DNA of 64,000 nt, from positions 124,001 to 188,000 of the forward strand of contig JANUWI010000003.1 in the NCBI GenBank assembly GCA_025504975.1, read 5' to 3'. Below are positions 23,309 through 35,017 of the stretch, piece by piece. Both the position numbers and the translations under genes were made by a program. The DNA is from Plenodomus lindquistii (taxonomy: Eukaryota > Ascomycota > Dothideomycetes > Pleosporales > Leptosphaeriaceae). Position 1 is the stretch's first letter. Each line of letters opens with the position of its first letter. The notes beneath the pieces were generated by a model that did not search any database, was not told where the DNA came from, and saw only the letters and a program-made list of their open reading frames with translations.

Positions 23309-25035
23309 ATGTCGTACTATCCAGGCCAGCAGTACCACAACAACGGCTACGGCGCGCCCCCGCCGCAGAATGGCTATGGTGCCCCGCCTCCGCAGGGTTA
23401 CCCACCACCACAGCAGACCTATGGCCCTCCGTGAGTGATGTGTGCAGTTTACGGCGGGCATCAGTGCTGACGGGTGCAGTCCTCCGCAACAGGGCTATGG
23501 TGGCTATGGACAGCCGACACCTCCGCCACAGCAGTATGGGTACAACCAGGTACGTACCATTGGGAGTGCGGCTGGGTGAACACCAGGAGGAATGGCTGCT
23601 GATGTCTGCATAGGGCCCACCTCCACCACAGCAGTACGCCAACTATGGTCCGCCACCGCCGCAGGGTCAAGCACCACCACCACAGCAGCCGCCTCGCCCT
23701 GGTACGCCCCAGACAGGCCTATGAGCCAACACTGCTGACAAGCACCCAGGCATGATGCCCACCATCAACAGCAACCAATGGACACACGGCAACACACAAG
23801 CGCCCCCTCCACCACCCACCGGCGCCCAAAACTTCGGCCACGGCGCGCCACAGGGCTACTCCTTCCAATACTCTGCATGCAACGGCCGACGGAAAGCGCT
23901 GCTCATCGGAATCAACTACTTTGGCCAGCGCGGGGAACTGCGCGGATGCATCAACGACGTGAAGAACATGAGCACATACTTGAACGAGTATTTTGGGTAC
24001 AAGAGGGAGGACATGGTGCTGTTGACGGACGACCAGCAGAATCCAATGAGTCAGCCTACGAAGGCGAATATCTTGAGGGCGATGCACTGGCTGGTCAAGG
24101 ATGCGCGGCCCAACGATTCGCTGTTCTTCCACTACTCGGGTATGCCATGCAACATGACCACGGGAGCAAAGGGGTGATGCTAATGCAATCCAGGCCACGG
24201 CGGACAGACCAAAGACCTCGACGGCGACGAAGACGACGGCTACGACGAAGTAGTCTACCCCGTCGACTTCCGCACCGCCGGCCACATTGTCGACGACGAA
24301 ATGCACCGCATCATGGTCGCCCCCCTGCAACCCGGTGTCCGCCTAACCGCCATCTTCGACTCGTGTCACTCGGGCTCCGCGCTCGACCTCCCCTACATCT
24401 ACTCCACACAGGGTGTCCTCAAGGAGCCCAATCTGGCCAAGGAAGCTGGCGCTGGCCTCTTGGGCATCGTGCAGAGCTATGCACGCGGTGATATTGGCAG
24501 TATGATTGGCAGTGCGACGTCGCTGTTCAAAAAGGCCGTTAACGGCGACGATGTGTACAAGAAGAATCTGAGGACCAAGACGAGTCCTGCAGATGTGATT
24601 ATGTGGAGTGGAAGTAAAGATCAACAGACTTCGTGAGTAGTCCCGCATCCGCATCCTTCCAATCCTGTTCCCAGGATCACCTTGGAGGATAGATAGCTAT
24701 AGGGGGGGATGCAAGAAACGCTAATCAAGATATTCCAGGGCCGACGCCTCCATCGGCGGCGAAGCCACAGGCGCAATGTCCTGGGCTTTCATCACCTCGT
24801 TGCGCAAAAACCCAAATCAGAGCTACGTCCAGCTCCTCAATAGTATTCGCGACGAGCTCGAGGGCAAATACCAACAAAAGCCCCAGTTGAGCTGTAGCCA
24901 CCCGCTGAGTATGTCTTCTTCCCTCTTGAGCGTCTAATTTCTCTTTTTTTTTGGTGTTGTGTTACGTGTTTGCGCGCTTTGTGGGAAAATGGTGTGCTGA
25001 CAGGACCAGATGTTGATCTGCTTTATGTTATGTGA
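23309..25035 (+). CDS. MCA1: Type I metacaspase
   Basis: This is a calcium-dependent cysteine protease cleaving after Arg/Lys, linked in fungi to stress, protein aggregate clearance and cell death. It has seven exons: 23309-23430, 23480-23549, 23614-23701, 23750-24139, 24194-24632, 24739-24908 and 25004-25035, giving 436 aa. The first 125 residues form a prodomain of Pro/Gln/Tyr/Gly repeats (GYGAPPPQ, PPPQQYGYNQ), as in yeast Mca1. The p20 region starts at RKALLIGINYFGQRGELRGC. Catalytic His is about residue 225 (FHYSGHGGQ) and Cys about 281 (DSCHSGSALDLPY). The intron before HGGQ splits that motif, so mis-splicing would remove the active site. The p10 part has IMWSGSKDQQTSADA, and the spliced end is LLYVM, typical of fungal metacaspases. 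Confidence 0.93.
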
Positions 25036-25745
25036 TTTGGTGGTCCTGGGAAGGCGTGCGTAAGATGAGATGAGATGTGCTGAGTTGGGCTGGGGTTGGA
25101 AAGGAGAGGAGATGATTGATACCACGGAAACTTGAGGGGAAGGGAATAAGGAGAGCTTGGACGGATGGAATAGATTTGTGACTGATGGGGAGAAAAGAAC
25201 AAAGAACCTGGGTGTTTCTTCTTTTGCTTCAAAATCGACATTGCGGTTGACGATTGATGTGGTACATGAAAGAGAGAGATAACTTATACTATACTTTACT
25301 TTACTCATTTGTATATAATTCTTGGGGAAGGGAAGGGAAGGGAAGGGGAAATTGTATTGTTGGGATTGTTTCAGTTCCCTCCTTTTTTCTTTTTTTGTTC
25401 TTGTCACTTTGCTTTGATGTCTTTTCGCCGTTTTGCACATGTGGTGTGTGTTCGTCTCTTCACTTCACTTCACTTCACTTCACTTCACCGCTTGAATGTC
25501 AGACGCGCTGTTCTTGTTGTTTTTGTTGTTGGTGGTGGTGGTGGTGGTTAGTCATGCGTGCAAACGCTGGCACGCGTACCTTCCTTCCTTTTGGGATTAC
25601 TGAGCTCTTGCTCTTTGCTGGGTTTGTTCAACACCACGCACCCACGCACGTGCGCACGCACGCATAGGAACACGATTGCTCACGCGTGCTCGTCGACTAC
25701 AGAATCTATTGTTGTTCTTGCATTTTGTGCTGGCTGAGCTGCGCC
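25036..25745. other. Intergenic, metacaspase to unknown paralogue A
   Basis: No gene is evident. The stretch has purine-rich and pyrimidine-rich simple sequence: GGGAA repeats near 25325, T-runs near 25380, a CACTT repeat and a GGT run near 25535. Confidence 0.5.
25461..25487. repeat. CACTT microsatellite, five copies
   Basis: Five perfect CACTT units in tandem, plus a partial one, in non-coding DNA. Confidence 0.9.
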
Positions 25746-27293
25746 ATGTCTCACTTTAACCTGCATCACGGCCAACTAAGCCGAGAAGGTGAGTCTGTCC
25801 TCAACATGCCATATGCCAATTCACTCATCTCATCTCTACCTAAAGACACCGGACGCGAGAAGACCCAACGGCAGAAATACGAGAGCGAGCTCGACAAGCG
25901 CGATGGCCAGCTTGCAACTGAACGAAGGTATCGTGAATGGGACTTTGAGGTCAGGCCGTTGCCGTTGCCGTTGCCGTTGCCGATCTGGAATGGTCTTCAA
26001 GAGGCCGAGGCGTGGACTGAGATGACGAGGAGGTTCATGCAGCAGGAGAAAGAGATGAATGGTCTGCTTGTATGGTGTGAATTTATTCACTATGTGGATT
26101 GTGCGGCTGATAGGTGACAGAACGATGACGATTCCCCGGTCGTAATGAAGTCGCCGCCTCGTCAATATGCCGCGGAACAGGCTACAGTTCTCGGGCCACA
26201 GGGTTTCAATGTTCTCAGATCTGTCTGCCATCGGACTGCGAGTGATTTCCCAGCTAGTGTGGCAACGGCAAAGGAGAATCGCCCTGATGACGGCATGTGG
26301 ACAGCTACTCGAGATGGAGGATATAGGCAGAAACATGTTCAGCAAGAAGTCAGCCAAATCAAGACAACGAATAAACAAGGATAACAAGAGCCCCGCAAGT
26401 GGGATACAGGTGTTGGTTTTGAGAGTGTCTGGCGTTTGGGCGGCGGAGAAGACGATCTACGTACTGTCGCACGGATCTTGGCGTGCGAGAATTACGAGCT
26501 GCGTGAGAAGATACATTCGCTTGAGAAGGAAAAGAGCACCATGTCTACACAGGATGATGTTGTGCAGATCGGGAAGGAAGGCAGACTACGCGAGAAAGTC
26601 CTCATTGAAAAGCACAACAAGGCACGAAACTCCTTGTCGGCAAAGCTCGTCGATGCCCGCCGGGAACAGGAGACGCGCAAAGAGACGGCTTTCCAATACG
26701 AGTTGGAGATTCAGAATCTGAGGAACAAGGTTGCGCAATTCGAGAAACAACAGGAGATCCGGAATCTGAAGGAGATGATGACGCAGTACCAGAAGCAAGA
26801 GAAGCCCCGTGAGAAGAAACAATCTCTCGAACACGCAAACCTAGTAGCGGCCTTGAAGGAGGAGATTGGACAGGCATACAAGGAGGGCGAGCTACGAGGC
26901 TACCTGCGTCACGCCATTGACGTTGATGCAGTCCGCGCCAAGGAAGGCCATGTGAAGGGCGTCACGTTTGACCCAACCAGCTTCCCTCATTTGGTCGACG
27001 TAAGTCACGAATACCATCCAACAAACATGGGAGCAAAGGTTGGTCATATGATGATTGGCGCGTACGCTGCGCAAGAGCATCGGATCGAGGAGCTAGATAC
27101 ACGTGTCTACAAGGCTGATGTTGTGATGGACGGAGCGATGATCTTGACGTGTGACCAGTCAGATCGTGATGCCGGCACATTCTGGGCGGGGCTGTTTGAT
27201 AGTTTGTGGAAGAGAAAGCTCGAGTACGATATTGTTGTTGAACAGGACTCTGCAAGTAAGAGAGCTAACGCAGCACTAGAAAGGCTACTTTAA
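25746..27293 (+). CDS. Unknown coiled-coil protein, paralogue A, interrupted by TAA
   Basis: I do not recognise the family. Suggested exons are 25746-25788, 25846-26069 and 26121 onward. The introns are 57 bp (GTGAGT...TAAAG) and 51 bp (GTATGG...GACAG). A GCCGTT repeat encodes a short Pro-Leu run near residue 50. The third exon meets TAA at 26382-26384, yet the same frame is open from there to 27293. The part after the stop carries VWRLGGGEDDLRTVARI, a long Glu/Lys-rich coiled coil, then AYKEGELRGYLRHAIDVDA and a C-terminal globular part. These match paralogue B downstream, so the two halves belong to one ancestral gene. Either a weakly marked intron removes the stop or the gene is broken. 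A separate downstream gene starting after the stop is also possible. Confidence 0.55.
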
Positions 27294-28070
27294 GTTCAAG
27301 GTTGTAAGGGAGGATGGTGGAAGGAAACCAGCCGTTAAAACTGGCGAGTGCTATACGCATGGTCAAAGTCGCGTTCTCCGTACACTAGAGAGCTAGGTGA
27401 ATGCAAAATCCATTCATTCATCGACCAGTACCATGTTCTTCTCTCAATTCATAAATCTATATGTGATGCATTTGTGTCTTGTAAGCTTGCGCGTTTGCCT
27501 TGCAGATCCTGTCAACATTAAAACAAAACTCATCTAGTCTACTAACGTGTGTATGTTTGATGTTTGTTTCCTATTACTTCTAAGAAACTAGCGGACTGGT
27601 GTATGGGTTGTGAATACTACATTATGTGCGGAGCTGTGCAGCACTTAGGTTGCTATCCACCGCTGGTTTGAATACGCCTTGGTTCCATCTTTACTTTATC
27701 AAACGTTTCTTTCTTTTTCTTTGTGGTGCTTCTTCACGACGCTATCGCAGCACATCGTCTTATCGTCTAGTCGTGTGCTGAGTGGATTGCTCTTTTCACT
27801 TGTTCACCTCACTATTTTACGCTAATTTTTGCAATTTTAAATAGTGAGACTTTTGCGAGAACAGTATGGTGAACATGAACCAGATTTTTTTTCTCTCCGC
27901 GCGTTTGCGCCTTCAACGCGTTTGTACTGGCACTTCTCGCGCCATTTCTTTCAACTCAACGCGTTCACATACCACTCAAGTTGACACTTACTTGTTCAAG
28001 TCCAAAACGCACTTGAAGTATGTATTTTCACCTAGTATGACTGCTATTGTACTAATACGTCCCAGCAAAC
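27294..28070. other. Intergenic between paralogues A and B
   Basis: No coding signal is seen. It probably includes the promoter and 5' UTR of paralogue B, with a likely 48-bp 5'-UTR intron at 28018-28065 (GTATGT, branch-like ACTAATAC, acceptor CCCAG) ending five bases before the start codon. Confidence 0.5.
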
Positions 28071-29135
28071 ATGTCCCTCAATCGTCGCCTCAGGACAAGC
28101 ACCCTCGCCAGCTCGCAAGTCTGGGAAAATTGGCTTAGATACCGCCTCGCACAACGCGACTACTTCCTTGCCGTAGAAGCAGAGAAAGCTCTCCACGGCC
28201 AACAATTCGAACTATGGCTTCCGTGCTGGAATTACATGGAGCTCCAAGCCGCGCGCGAGTTCCCAGAGATAATGGCGCAATATGATGAGCAACAATTGGG
28301 TGCGGGAAAACTACTCGTGCGAGCTGGAGAGACGATGAGTAGGTTTTGGGGACGGAGGGCTCATGATGGACGGGTAAAGAGGTTGGCTGCTGCGTCTGCG
28401 GGACTAGATTCCATGCCTGATGCTACTGGGACTAGAGGCTGGCATATGGTAGATGGCGTAGCCGTCCGTAGCATACGAATCGACAGGAACACACGACATG
28501 GCCGCCTGGGACAACTCGCCACGCGCATCAAACCGGTACCTGCAGTCTATACGAAGCCTAATATTGACGAAGTCTGGCAGCTGAATGGTGGGAAGAATGA
28601 TCTCCGCCTCGTCGCACGAAATCTGACGCGCGAGGTTTACGAGCTGCGCGAGAGGATTCGTAAGTTTGAAGAAGAGAAGAAGGCCATGTACACGACGAAA
28701 CAGCTCGCGCAAGCATACAAGGAAGGCGAACTTCGGGGCTACCTGCGTCATGCGATCGATGTCGATGCAACGCGGGTCATGGACGGAGAAGTTGCAGGCG
28801 TCACGATTGATACTGAGTCCGAACCCTACAATCACCTCGTCACCCTAGACCACGAGTACCATCCTGGGAATATGGGGGAAAAAGCTGGCAAAATTATGTA
28901 TGGCGCGTATTATTCGTACCACGCTGGCATGCCGCATTTTGACATGCGCGTGTACTAGCACGACGTTGTCACAGACCCGGCAATGTTCTATCCTCCCGAC
29001 ATGACACCATGCGATGACTGGACCTTCTGGGATGGAGTGTTTAAAGGTACAATGGAGATTTACGACGAGATCAGTCAAGATGTTGTCAATTCTGAGGAGG
29101 AAGGAAGTTCGCAGCAGAGCGAAGACTCAGGCTGA
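28071..29135 (+). CDS. Unknown protein, paralogue B, with premature TAG
   Basis: The open frame from ATG at 28071 gives 295 aa and stops at TAG 28956-28958. The same frame then stays open for another 58 codons to TGA at 29133-29135. This is a homologue of the upstream gene: it shares VW.L.GG..DLR.VAR, YELRE.I, the identical run YKEGELRGYLRHAIDVDA, EYHP.NMG and RVY. It lacks about 90 residues of coiled coil present in A. After the stop, DVVTDPAM and TFWDGVF align with DVVMDGAM and TFWAGLF in paralogue A. There the stop position is AAG, so the TAG looks like a nonsense change in a once longer protein. Function is unknown; no signal peptide or membrane segment is seen. Confidence 0.65.
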
Positions 29136-29997
29136 CGAGAGGCGGTGCACTGTGTGCGGAATGACGATGGAAGAGGGTCATGCAGTGAATGAGCAGGAAG
29201 AGATATGATGGCAGCATGATAAGAATGAGCGCTCAATGATCAGAAGTGTCTACTGGAGGAGATGCCTTGCTGGCGGCGATGCATGGAGATATCCATCATA
29301 CGTAGTCCATTAGGTCGTAGCGTCAATTCGTTCTAATTCAACTTACTAGGATCAAATCAAGTACCTAAGTAATTCTTCTCTGCATATGCCTTATTGTATC
29401 TCATCAACTGTAGAATGGCTGGTGCAGGGAGTCACACCCACTGTAAGAAAGAGTGGGTCCACATAACTAGTCAGGTCCAGGGTCCACACCAACTGTTACC
29501 CCCAGCATACTTACTGCAAAGCGCAACTACTCCTAGAGCCTGTCTCAAATCCTGACTCATCGAACAGCTTACGACCCTGTATCTGCTTCTCCAAGTTCGT
29601 GTGATCCTCCCGTGGCCGGTAAGATTTCTGTCAAGACCCCACTCACGATCGATGCGCTGCGCGGCCGCCCACTTTGGTAGCGCAGTTTGTATTCTCCGAA
29701 GGAAAAGAGTGAGAGAGGTCCCGGCCGATAAGGCTGCGGATCAATTATGCCCGATTGATGTGTCTTGGCTTTTGGTACATAAACTCACTTATGGTAGAAT
29801 AGTGGAAGTTGGATAAGCTTACAGCAACGAATTCTTCACAGCGACGTTGCCGAACTTCAAGGCTACCGGTAGGTAGGTAGACGCAACGGACAAAGGCCGA
29901 CCGTTCGTGAACCCCAAGTTCAACACCACAACTCTAGCACCGACATCAAAGAACACTAACACTGACGTTTGATCTTACACAAGCGTTTGCATTCAGC
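29136..29997. other. Intergenic, paralogue B to D-serine dehydratase-like gene
   Basis: Nothing coding is recognised. The last 150 bp are rich in AAC/CAA, as fungal 5' UTRs often are, and lead into the next start codon. Confidence 0.5.
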
Positions 29998-31495
29998 ATG
30001 GCGGCCAACAACTACCCACTCTCGCCACTCGAATCGCTAAAGAAGCAGTTTGTCGGGAAGAAGATCGAAGATCTCGATACCCCAGCTATCCTTCTTGATC
30101 GCGCGATCATCAAGAAGAACTGCGCTGCTATGTTGAACGTCTGCTCCGAGTTCGACGTGGGCTTTCGTGCACATGTGAAGAGCCATAAGGTAGGTGGCTC
30201 ATATGCCTTCACGGTCTCGTGGAAAAAGAATGAAGTGCTGACATGCATCAGACGCTCGAGCTCTCCAAACTTCAAGTTGGCGAGACGGGACCTGCAGACT
30301 TTATCGTGAGCACGATCATTGAGGCAGAGCAACTAGCGCCATATCTAGGAGAGTGCCAGATGCAAGGACGGGAAGCAAGCGTATGTTTTTCTGTAGTTGT
30401 CATTCGTATAAGTATGCCAACGTACTACAGGTCCTCTACGGTGTGCCCATCCCTCAATCAGCCATTCCAAGAATCATCCGGCTAGCAAAAAGCCTTGCTC
30501 CACGTTCCGTTCATATCATTGTCGACAACGAAGATGCATTCCTCAAGTTCCACCAACGTCTACTGGAGAGCGAGAGCAACGTCGAAATCGGAATCTTCAT
30601 CAAAATCGACACAGGCTACCAACGCGCAGGCATTACCACCGAATCGCCAAATTTCAACAAACTCGTCAAGACAGTTTCTAGGAAGACGTCAAAGCCCGGT
30701 ACCTTCCTCAAGGGCTTCTACTCGCACCTTGGGCACTCGTACGCCGGCAACTCAGACGTGGACGCCGCCAAGGGCCTCATCAAAGAACTCATGGGTCTCG
30801 AGTTTGCCATCGAAAACGCCCCAGAGGCCGTCGTCTCTGCATCCCCCGAGCCGCTCGTCCTCAGCGTTGGCGCAACGCCCACCGCAACCGCAGCGCAGAA
30901 CTTACTGCACGCCGATACATCAGCAGCCCAGACCTTGCACACGTTGTTGAAAAGACTCGGCAGCAACTCTTGTCACGTGGAACTACACGCAGGCGTCTAC
31001 CCGCTCCTCGACTGCCAACAAGTCGCCACACACGCCCGTCCATCGTCTGGCAAAACCTCAGCGACGTTTCAGACACTATCAAACACCGACATTGCAATCC
31101 GCATGCTCGTCGAAGTAAGCAGCGTCTACACGGAGCGCGCCAAGCCCGAAGCTCTCATCAGCGCAGGCTCTCTCGCCATGGGCCGCGAGCCCTGTAAAAG
31201 TTATCCCGGATGGGGAATCGTTACCCCCGCCCTGGGAAATGCAAAGACGCAAAGTGTCTACGATGAGAAGAATAAAACGGGCTGGATTGTCGGAAGGATT
31301 AGTCAGGAACATGGGATTTTGACGTGGGAGGGCGAGAGATCAAAGTGCAATGCCCTTGCTGTTGGGGATAAGGTTTCCATCTGGCCGAATCATGCGTGTG
31401 TTGCGGGAGCGGGGTTTGGATGGTATCTTGTTGTTGATTCAGAGGAGGGTGGGGATAGGGTTGTTGATGTGTGGGTACGGTGGCGTGGGTGGTAG
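29998..31495 (+). CDS. DSD1: D-serine dehydratase-like PLP/zinc enzyme
   Basis: This is a fold-type III pyridoxal-phosphate enzyme of the alanine racemase/D-threonine aldolase group. The eukaryotic members turn D-serine into pyruvate and ammonia, with zinc. Exons are 29998-30189, 30252-30380 and 30431-31495, giving 461 aa. The N-terminus has DTPAILLDR and the cofactor-binding RAHVKSHK, where Lys61 should form the PLP aldimine. The intron falls straight after this motif. FIKIDTGYQRAG and FYSHLGHSYAG follow, then VELHAGVYPLLD. At the C-terminus, NHACVAGAGFGWYLVVD carries the zinc ligands His428 and Cys430. The motif set favours D-serine dehydratase over bacterial D-threonine aldolase, but the close relatives (D-threonine or hydroxy-aspartate specific) cannot be told apart by eye. 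Confidence 0.88.
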
Positions 31496-33138
31496 ACCAT
31501 TGTGTTGTGATCTTGTTGCGATGTGATTCTGGGGTGAGGTGGAGGTCCTTTCGTTTCCCCCTCGGAGGGCTGCGGGCAACTCCCTGTGCGGGATCGGGAT
31601 CCTGGTAAATATGTTCTCGCTGAGGCTGCCGCATTATCGTCCCGAGGGTTGCACGGCGTGGGTGCGCCCCTGACGATCCATGCAAGGCGCGGGGGATGAG
31701 GCATTTGGGGGTTGGGGCAAGCCCTTGGTCGGTTGGAGATGTTTAGTAAAGGGTTATTGGGTGAGTGTTTGCTGGGAGGATGCAAAGGAATGGGAAACAC
31801 ATTTGTTGAGAACCTAGCTATAGAAACAAAGGGGAACGATTAGTCTTCGAGTGCAGTTGATCCCGTCTTTGTGCATAGTTCTTCTCAAGATGTTTTTTTT
31901 TGTTGTCCGCGGCTTCGTGTTCCTGCGTTGGGTTCAGGAGGCGTACGTACCTAAGCGATACAGACGGTGTCACATGGTTTGTCCTCTGTCGAGTATACTG
32001 ATCAAACTTGTTTTCTCGATCGGCAGCACAACGCCTACTGCGCCCACTCAGTCAGCAGGCTGCCAGCCATTGCTTCCCCGCAGGACGATGCGCCAAAGGG
32101 ACATGCGCACGATTGACCGTTCTGCCATATCCGATGAGTCGTCCGTCAGAACTCTACAAACAAGATGATCCTCGTACAAATGACCGAACCTGAGTCGCTT
32201 CGAACATTGACTCACGTGGGCCGAGTTTGATCGGATGATTGATCCCTTATGACGTTGATGATGCGCCGCGCCGTTGGAGCGAGCTCGGGGCTGGAAAGTA
32301 TATTTAGCAGCCCCTCGACTGGATCAGCACCACGATGTGCGGAGAAGAGCGGTTTGCGGAATCGGTCCTGGCCAGTAGTGGGAGCACCTGCAGCATGCAG
32401 TCTACAGCTGCGGCCATACAGCGATGATGCATGCTTGAGTCTGCGTGCGTCGGACAGCGAAACACGAGCCACGTCGCGAATGTGTTTCTCCAAACCCTCG
32501 AGCAACGCCACAAAGGTAGATTCAGGAGATCGGCAGTGTCAAAGTTAATTCGTACCTGAAGCGGTAGCTCGAGCTAGCTGGCCATTGTTCATTTGGCAGG
32601 GAGCCGTGGCTTCCCCGCCGTCACCAAAGGCGACGGGCGCTACTGGCTGTGCCAAACCTCATGGAGCGTAGCCCGCTGCATAAGCTGCACCTCTCCTGGC
32701 GAGCAGAACCCCCAGCCCTGTTGGCAGATCTCAGAGTGACCTGTGACCTGATGACTGCGCCGAACCGAAGGGGAAGGGGTCTGCGAGCGTTGGACTCTAT
32801 CCGAGCTTCATCTCAGACTCCGCTTGATCCCACAGGACTCCGCTGTTGTGTGGCCCCCAGACGCAGACTTGGTTTTTATCTTCATCCACGGCTCACGTCG
32901 CGCCAGTATGCGGACCCCCGAGCTGCCCTGCTAGATCCGCCGGCTGAGCGAACACAAAGGAACCCCCCGGCGTGCGATTTTGTCCAGCGTGTGCTTATGC
33001 TTGGCCCTCAGCCCTGAGCAGCCAGCTGGAGACGTCTGGGTAGCACGGTACACACGGTACACGGACCTAAAAAGTGACATCTCGGGCTTCGGGAGCGCAT
33101 CTCGCATCTGGAAACGCGGACGTTACCTGATCATTGCC
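31496..33138. other. Intergenic, D-serine dehydratase-like gene to coiled-coil protein gene
   Basis: 1.6 kb without a supported gene. Overlapping ORFs of about 100 codons occur on both strands at 32212-32548. The minus one (GLEKHIRDVARVSLSDAR) has a slightly protein-like composition, but no family, intron or start support. Confidence 0.45.
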
Positions 33139-35017
33139 ATGTTCCCCTATCGCCGCCTGTCCCAGCGCGACCGCCGCAGTCTTGAGCACCACAGTGACCC
33201 TTACGAATGGAACGATCAGCGCGATAAGCCCATCATGACGGCCACCTTTCCCATTCATCCCATCCCATCTCTCCAGGCCCCGTTTGAGGAGTCGATGCTC
33301 GATGCGACGGGCGAGACTGGCCATGTCCCGTTTCCCAATCCGAAAAAGGGCGTCAAGACGCGCCAGCAGATGCTGTGTCGTGAAGAAGGGGCAACAGAGG
33401 CGTCGTACAACTTCACATATAACTGCCACTGGCGGAACAATCCCAAGGGCAAATTCCACCCACTGAATAAGACTGTCGCGCAGATCATTTTTGGAGTGCA
33501 TCTGCTGCATCAACATCTGGAAAAGTCGGTCGCTGATGTCGCAGACATCCTCCTGAAGCATGTCAACGAGCTCGACAGCTTCTTGCAGCGGGCAAACGAG
33601 GACCTGGAGGCCAGTCTGAAGGACATGCTGTTCAGGCACAAGTGCCTCAAAGTGCCAATGGAACATGTGAACGAATTCGATCGCCTTCTCGAAGATCGCG
33701 CATACCGAGCGCAATTACTCGACGGCAACATCGTCATCGAACGAACGATTGGACGCATGTCGGAAATGCTCAACGATTACCTCATCGACATCAACACCTT
33801 CCGAGAGGCGAACCTCGAAATCGACTCATATCTACTCGACATCGGCCATGAATGGACATATCGGAATGAGGATATTGGGCGAATATACTCGGCCATGTGT
33901 GGAAACACAGGAGGCTGGTCGCAATTCCTGCAGAGCCTTATCGCAAAAGCCGAAAGGCTAGGCGTAGTGCTTGTGCAAGTCAGCAGCTACTGCAACGAAA
34001 TAGAAAAGCGTTGCGGAGCTGCCAGCCGACGAAGCTTGGTAAGGAAGCCTGTTTTCCTGCATATATCTGATACCTGGGCCCTGTCCTGTGGGTCATGTCT
34101 GATCCCTTAAACTTACTAACGCAATGTAGATTGCAACTCGAACCAGCTCGCGAAATTCTTCAAACTCAAGAGAAAACGGACGAAACTTCCGTAACTTTGC
34201 AAACAACAAACCCCTTCCCATGCCACCGACCGAGCGTCCGCCCTTTATGCTTTCATCAAATACTGGCAGCGAGAACCACTCGAGAGCCGGTACGCCACAA
34301 CGGCATTCAGTACAGCCAAAGCCTTCGCACCAGGCGGATGCTGTCAATTCTGACTCCGCCACCGAAACTCCGAAGAGGAGCGAAGATTCGACCTCCACAT
34401 CGGCCACATCGATTCTTGACGTAGATGGGCCACACCACAGTGGCCATAAGCAGTCTGAGTACCACCACGAACCATGGCACAACGACGACCAACGTGGACG
34501 AGCGTCACCGCAGGTAGCATCTAGTCGCACACCCCAACTCTCTGGGCTACCACGAGACCGCGTCGCAGTATCGAATACACCAGAAGAGAAGTGGTCAGCG
34601 GCTCGACGCATGTCCGGCAGACCAGATAAAGGCGAGCTCAGCCCACCCTGGACAGGAAAAGATTCCGCCTACTCCTCAGTTTCAGGGGCCTCCGGCATGT
34701 CACCCACAACCGCAACCCCACGGTCAGGCTCCTCCACGTCCTCGCGAACCGCACAATTTGGATTGTTTCCAAGCCACAATCTGAACACACCAAAAGGCTC
34801 GATATCAGGACGGCATGGAGCGCAATCGCCAGTAATGGGCCAAACATCGCAGTCCAGCAGACCAGCAGACATGCCGGGCCGCCCGCCGACATCGATGAGC
34901 ACCTTTTCTGATGGGCCGTCGAGCAGCAAGAGGTTGGCCAAACGGAGCAGCTTCTCCTCATTGAAGCGCTTTTTTACGAAGAAGAAGTCGGGTGAGATTC
35001 CTACGATTGCTGAATAG
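33139..35017 (+). CDS. Hypothetical protein: helical N-terminus, disordered Ser-rich tail
   Basis: No family is recognised. Exons are 33139-34038 and 34130-35017, joined in phase 0 across a 91-bp intron (GTAAGG, branch-like TTACTAACG, acceptor TGTAG), giving 595 aa. The start MFPYRRLSQRD is preferred over the more upstream in-frame start at 32980, because the extra 53 residues look non-coding. Residues 120-300 are helical with heptad-like leucines (HVNELDSFLQRANEDLEASL, LLEDRAYRAQLLDGN, MLNDYLIDINTFREANL). Conserved-looking aromatic spots such as GHEWTYRNEDIG and GNTGGWSQFLQ follow. The second exon is Ser/Pro/Thr-rich and disordered, and ends in a basic patch, SFSSLKRFFTKKKSGE. A scaffold role is only a guess. 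Confidence 0.8.

Noticed and set aside
32212..32548. Overlapping ORFs of about 100 codons on both strands
   Set aside because: Neither shows a family signature, a good start context or splice signals; chance ORFs at this GC are common.
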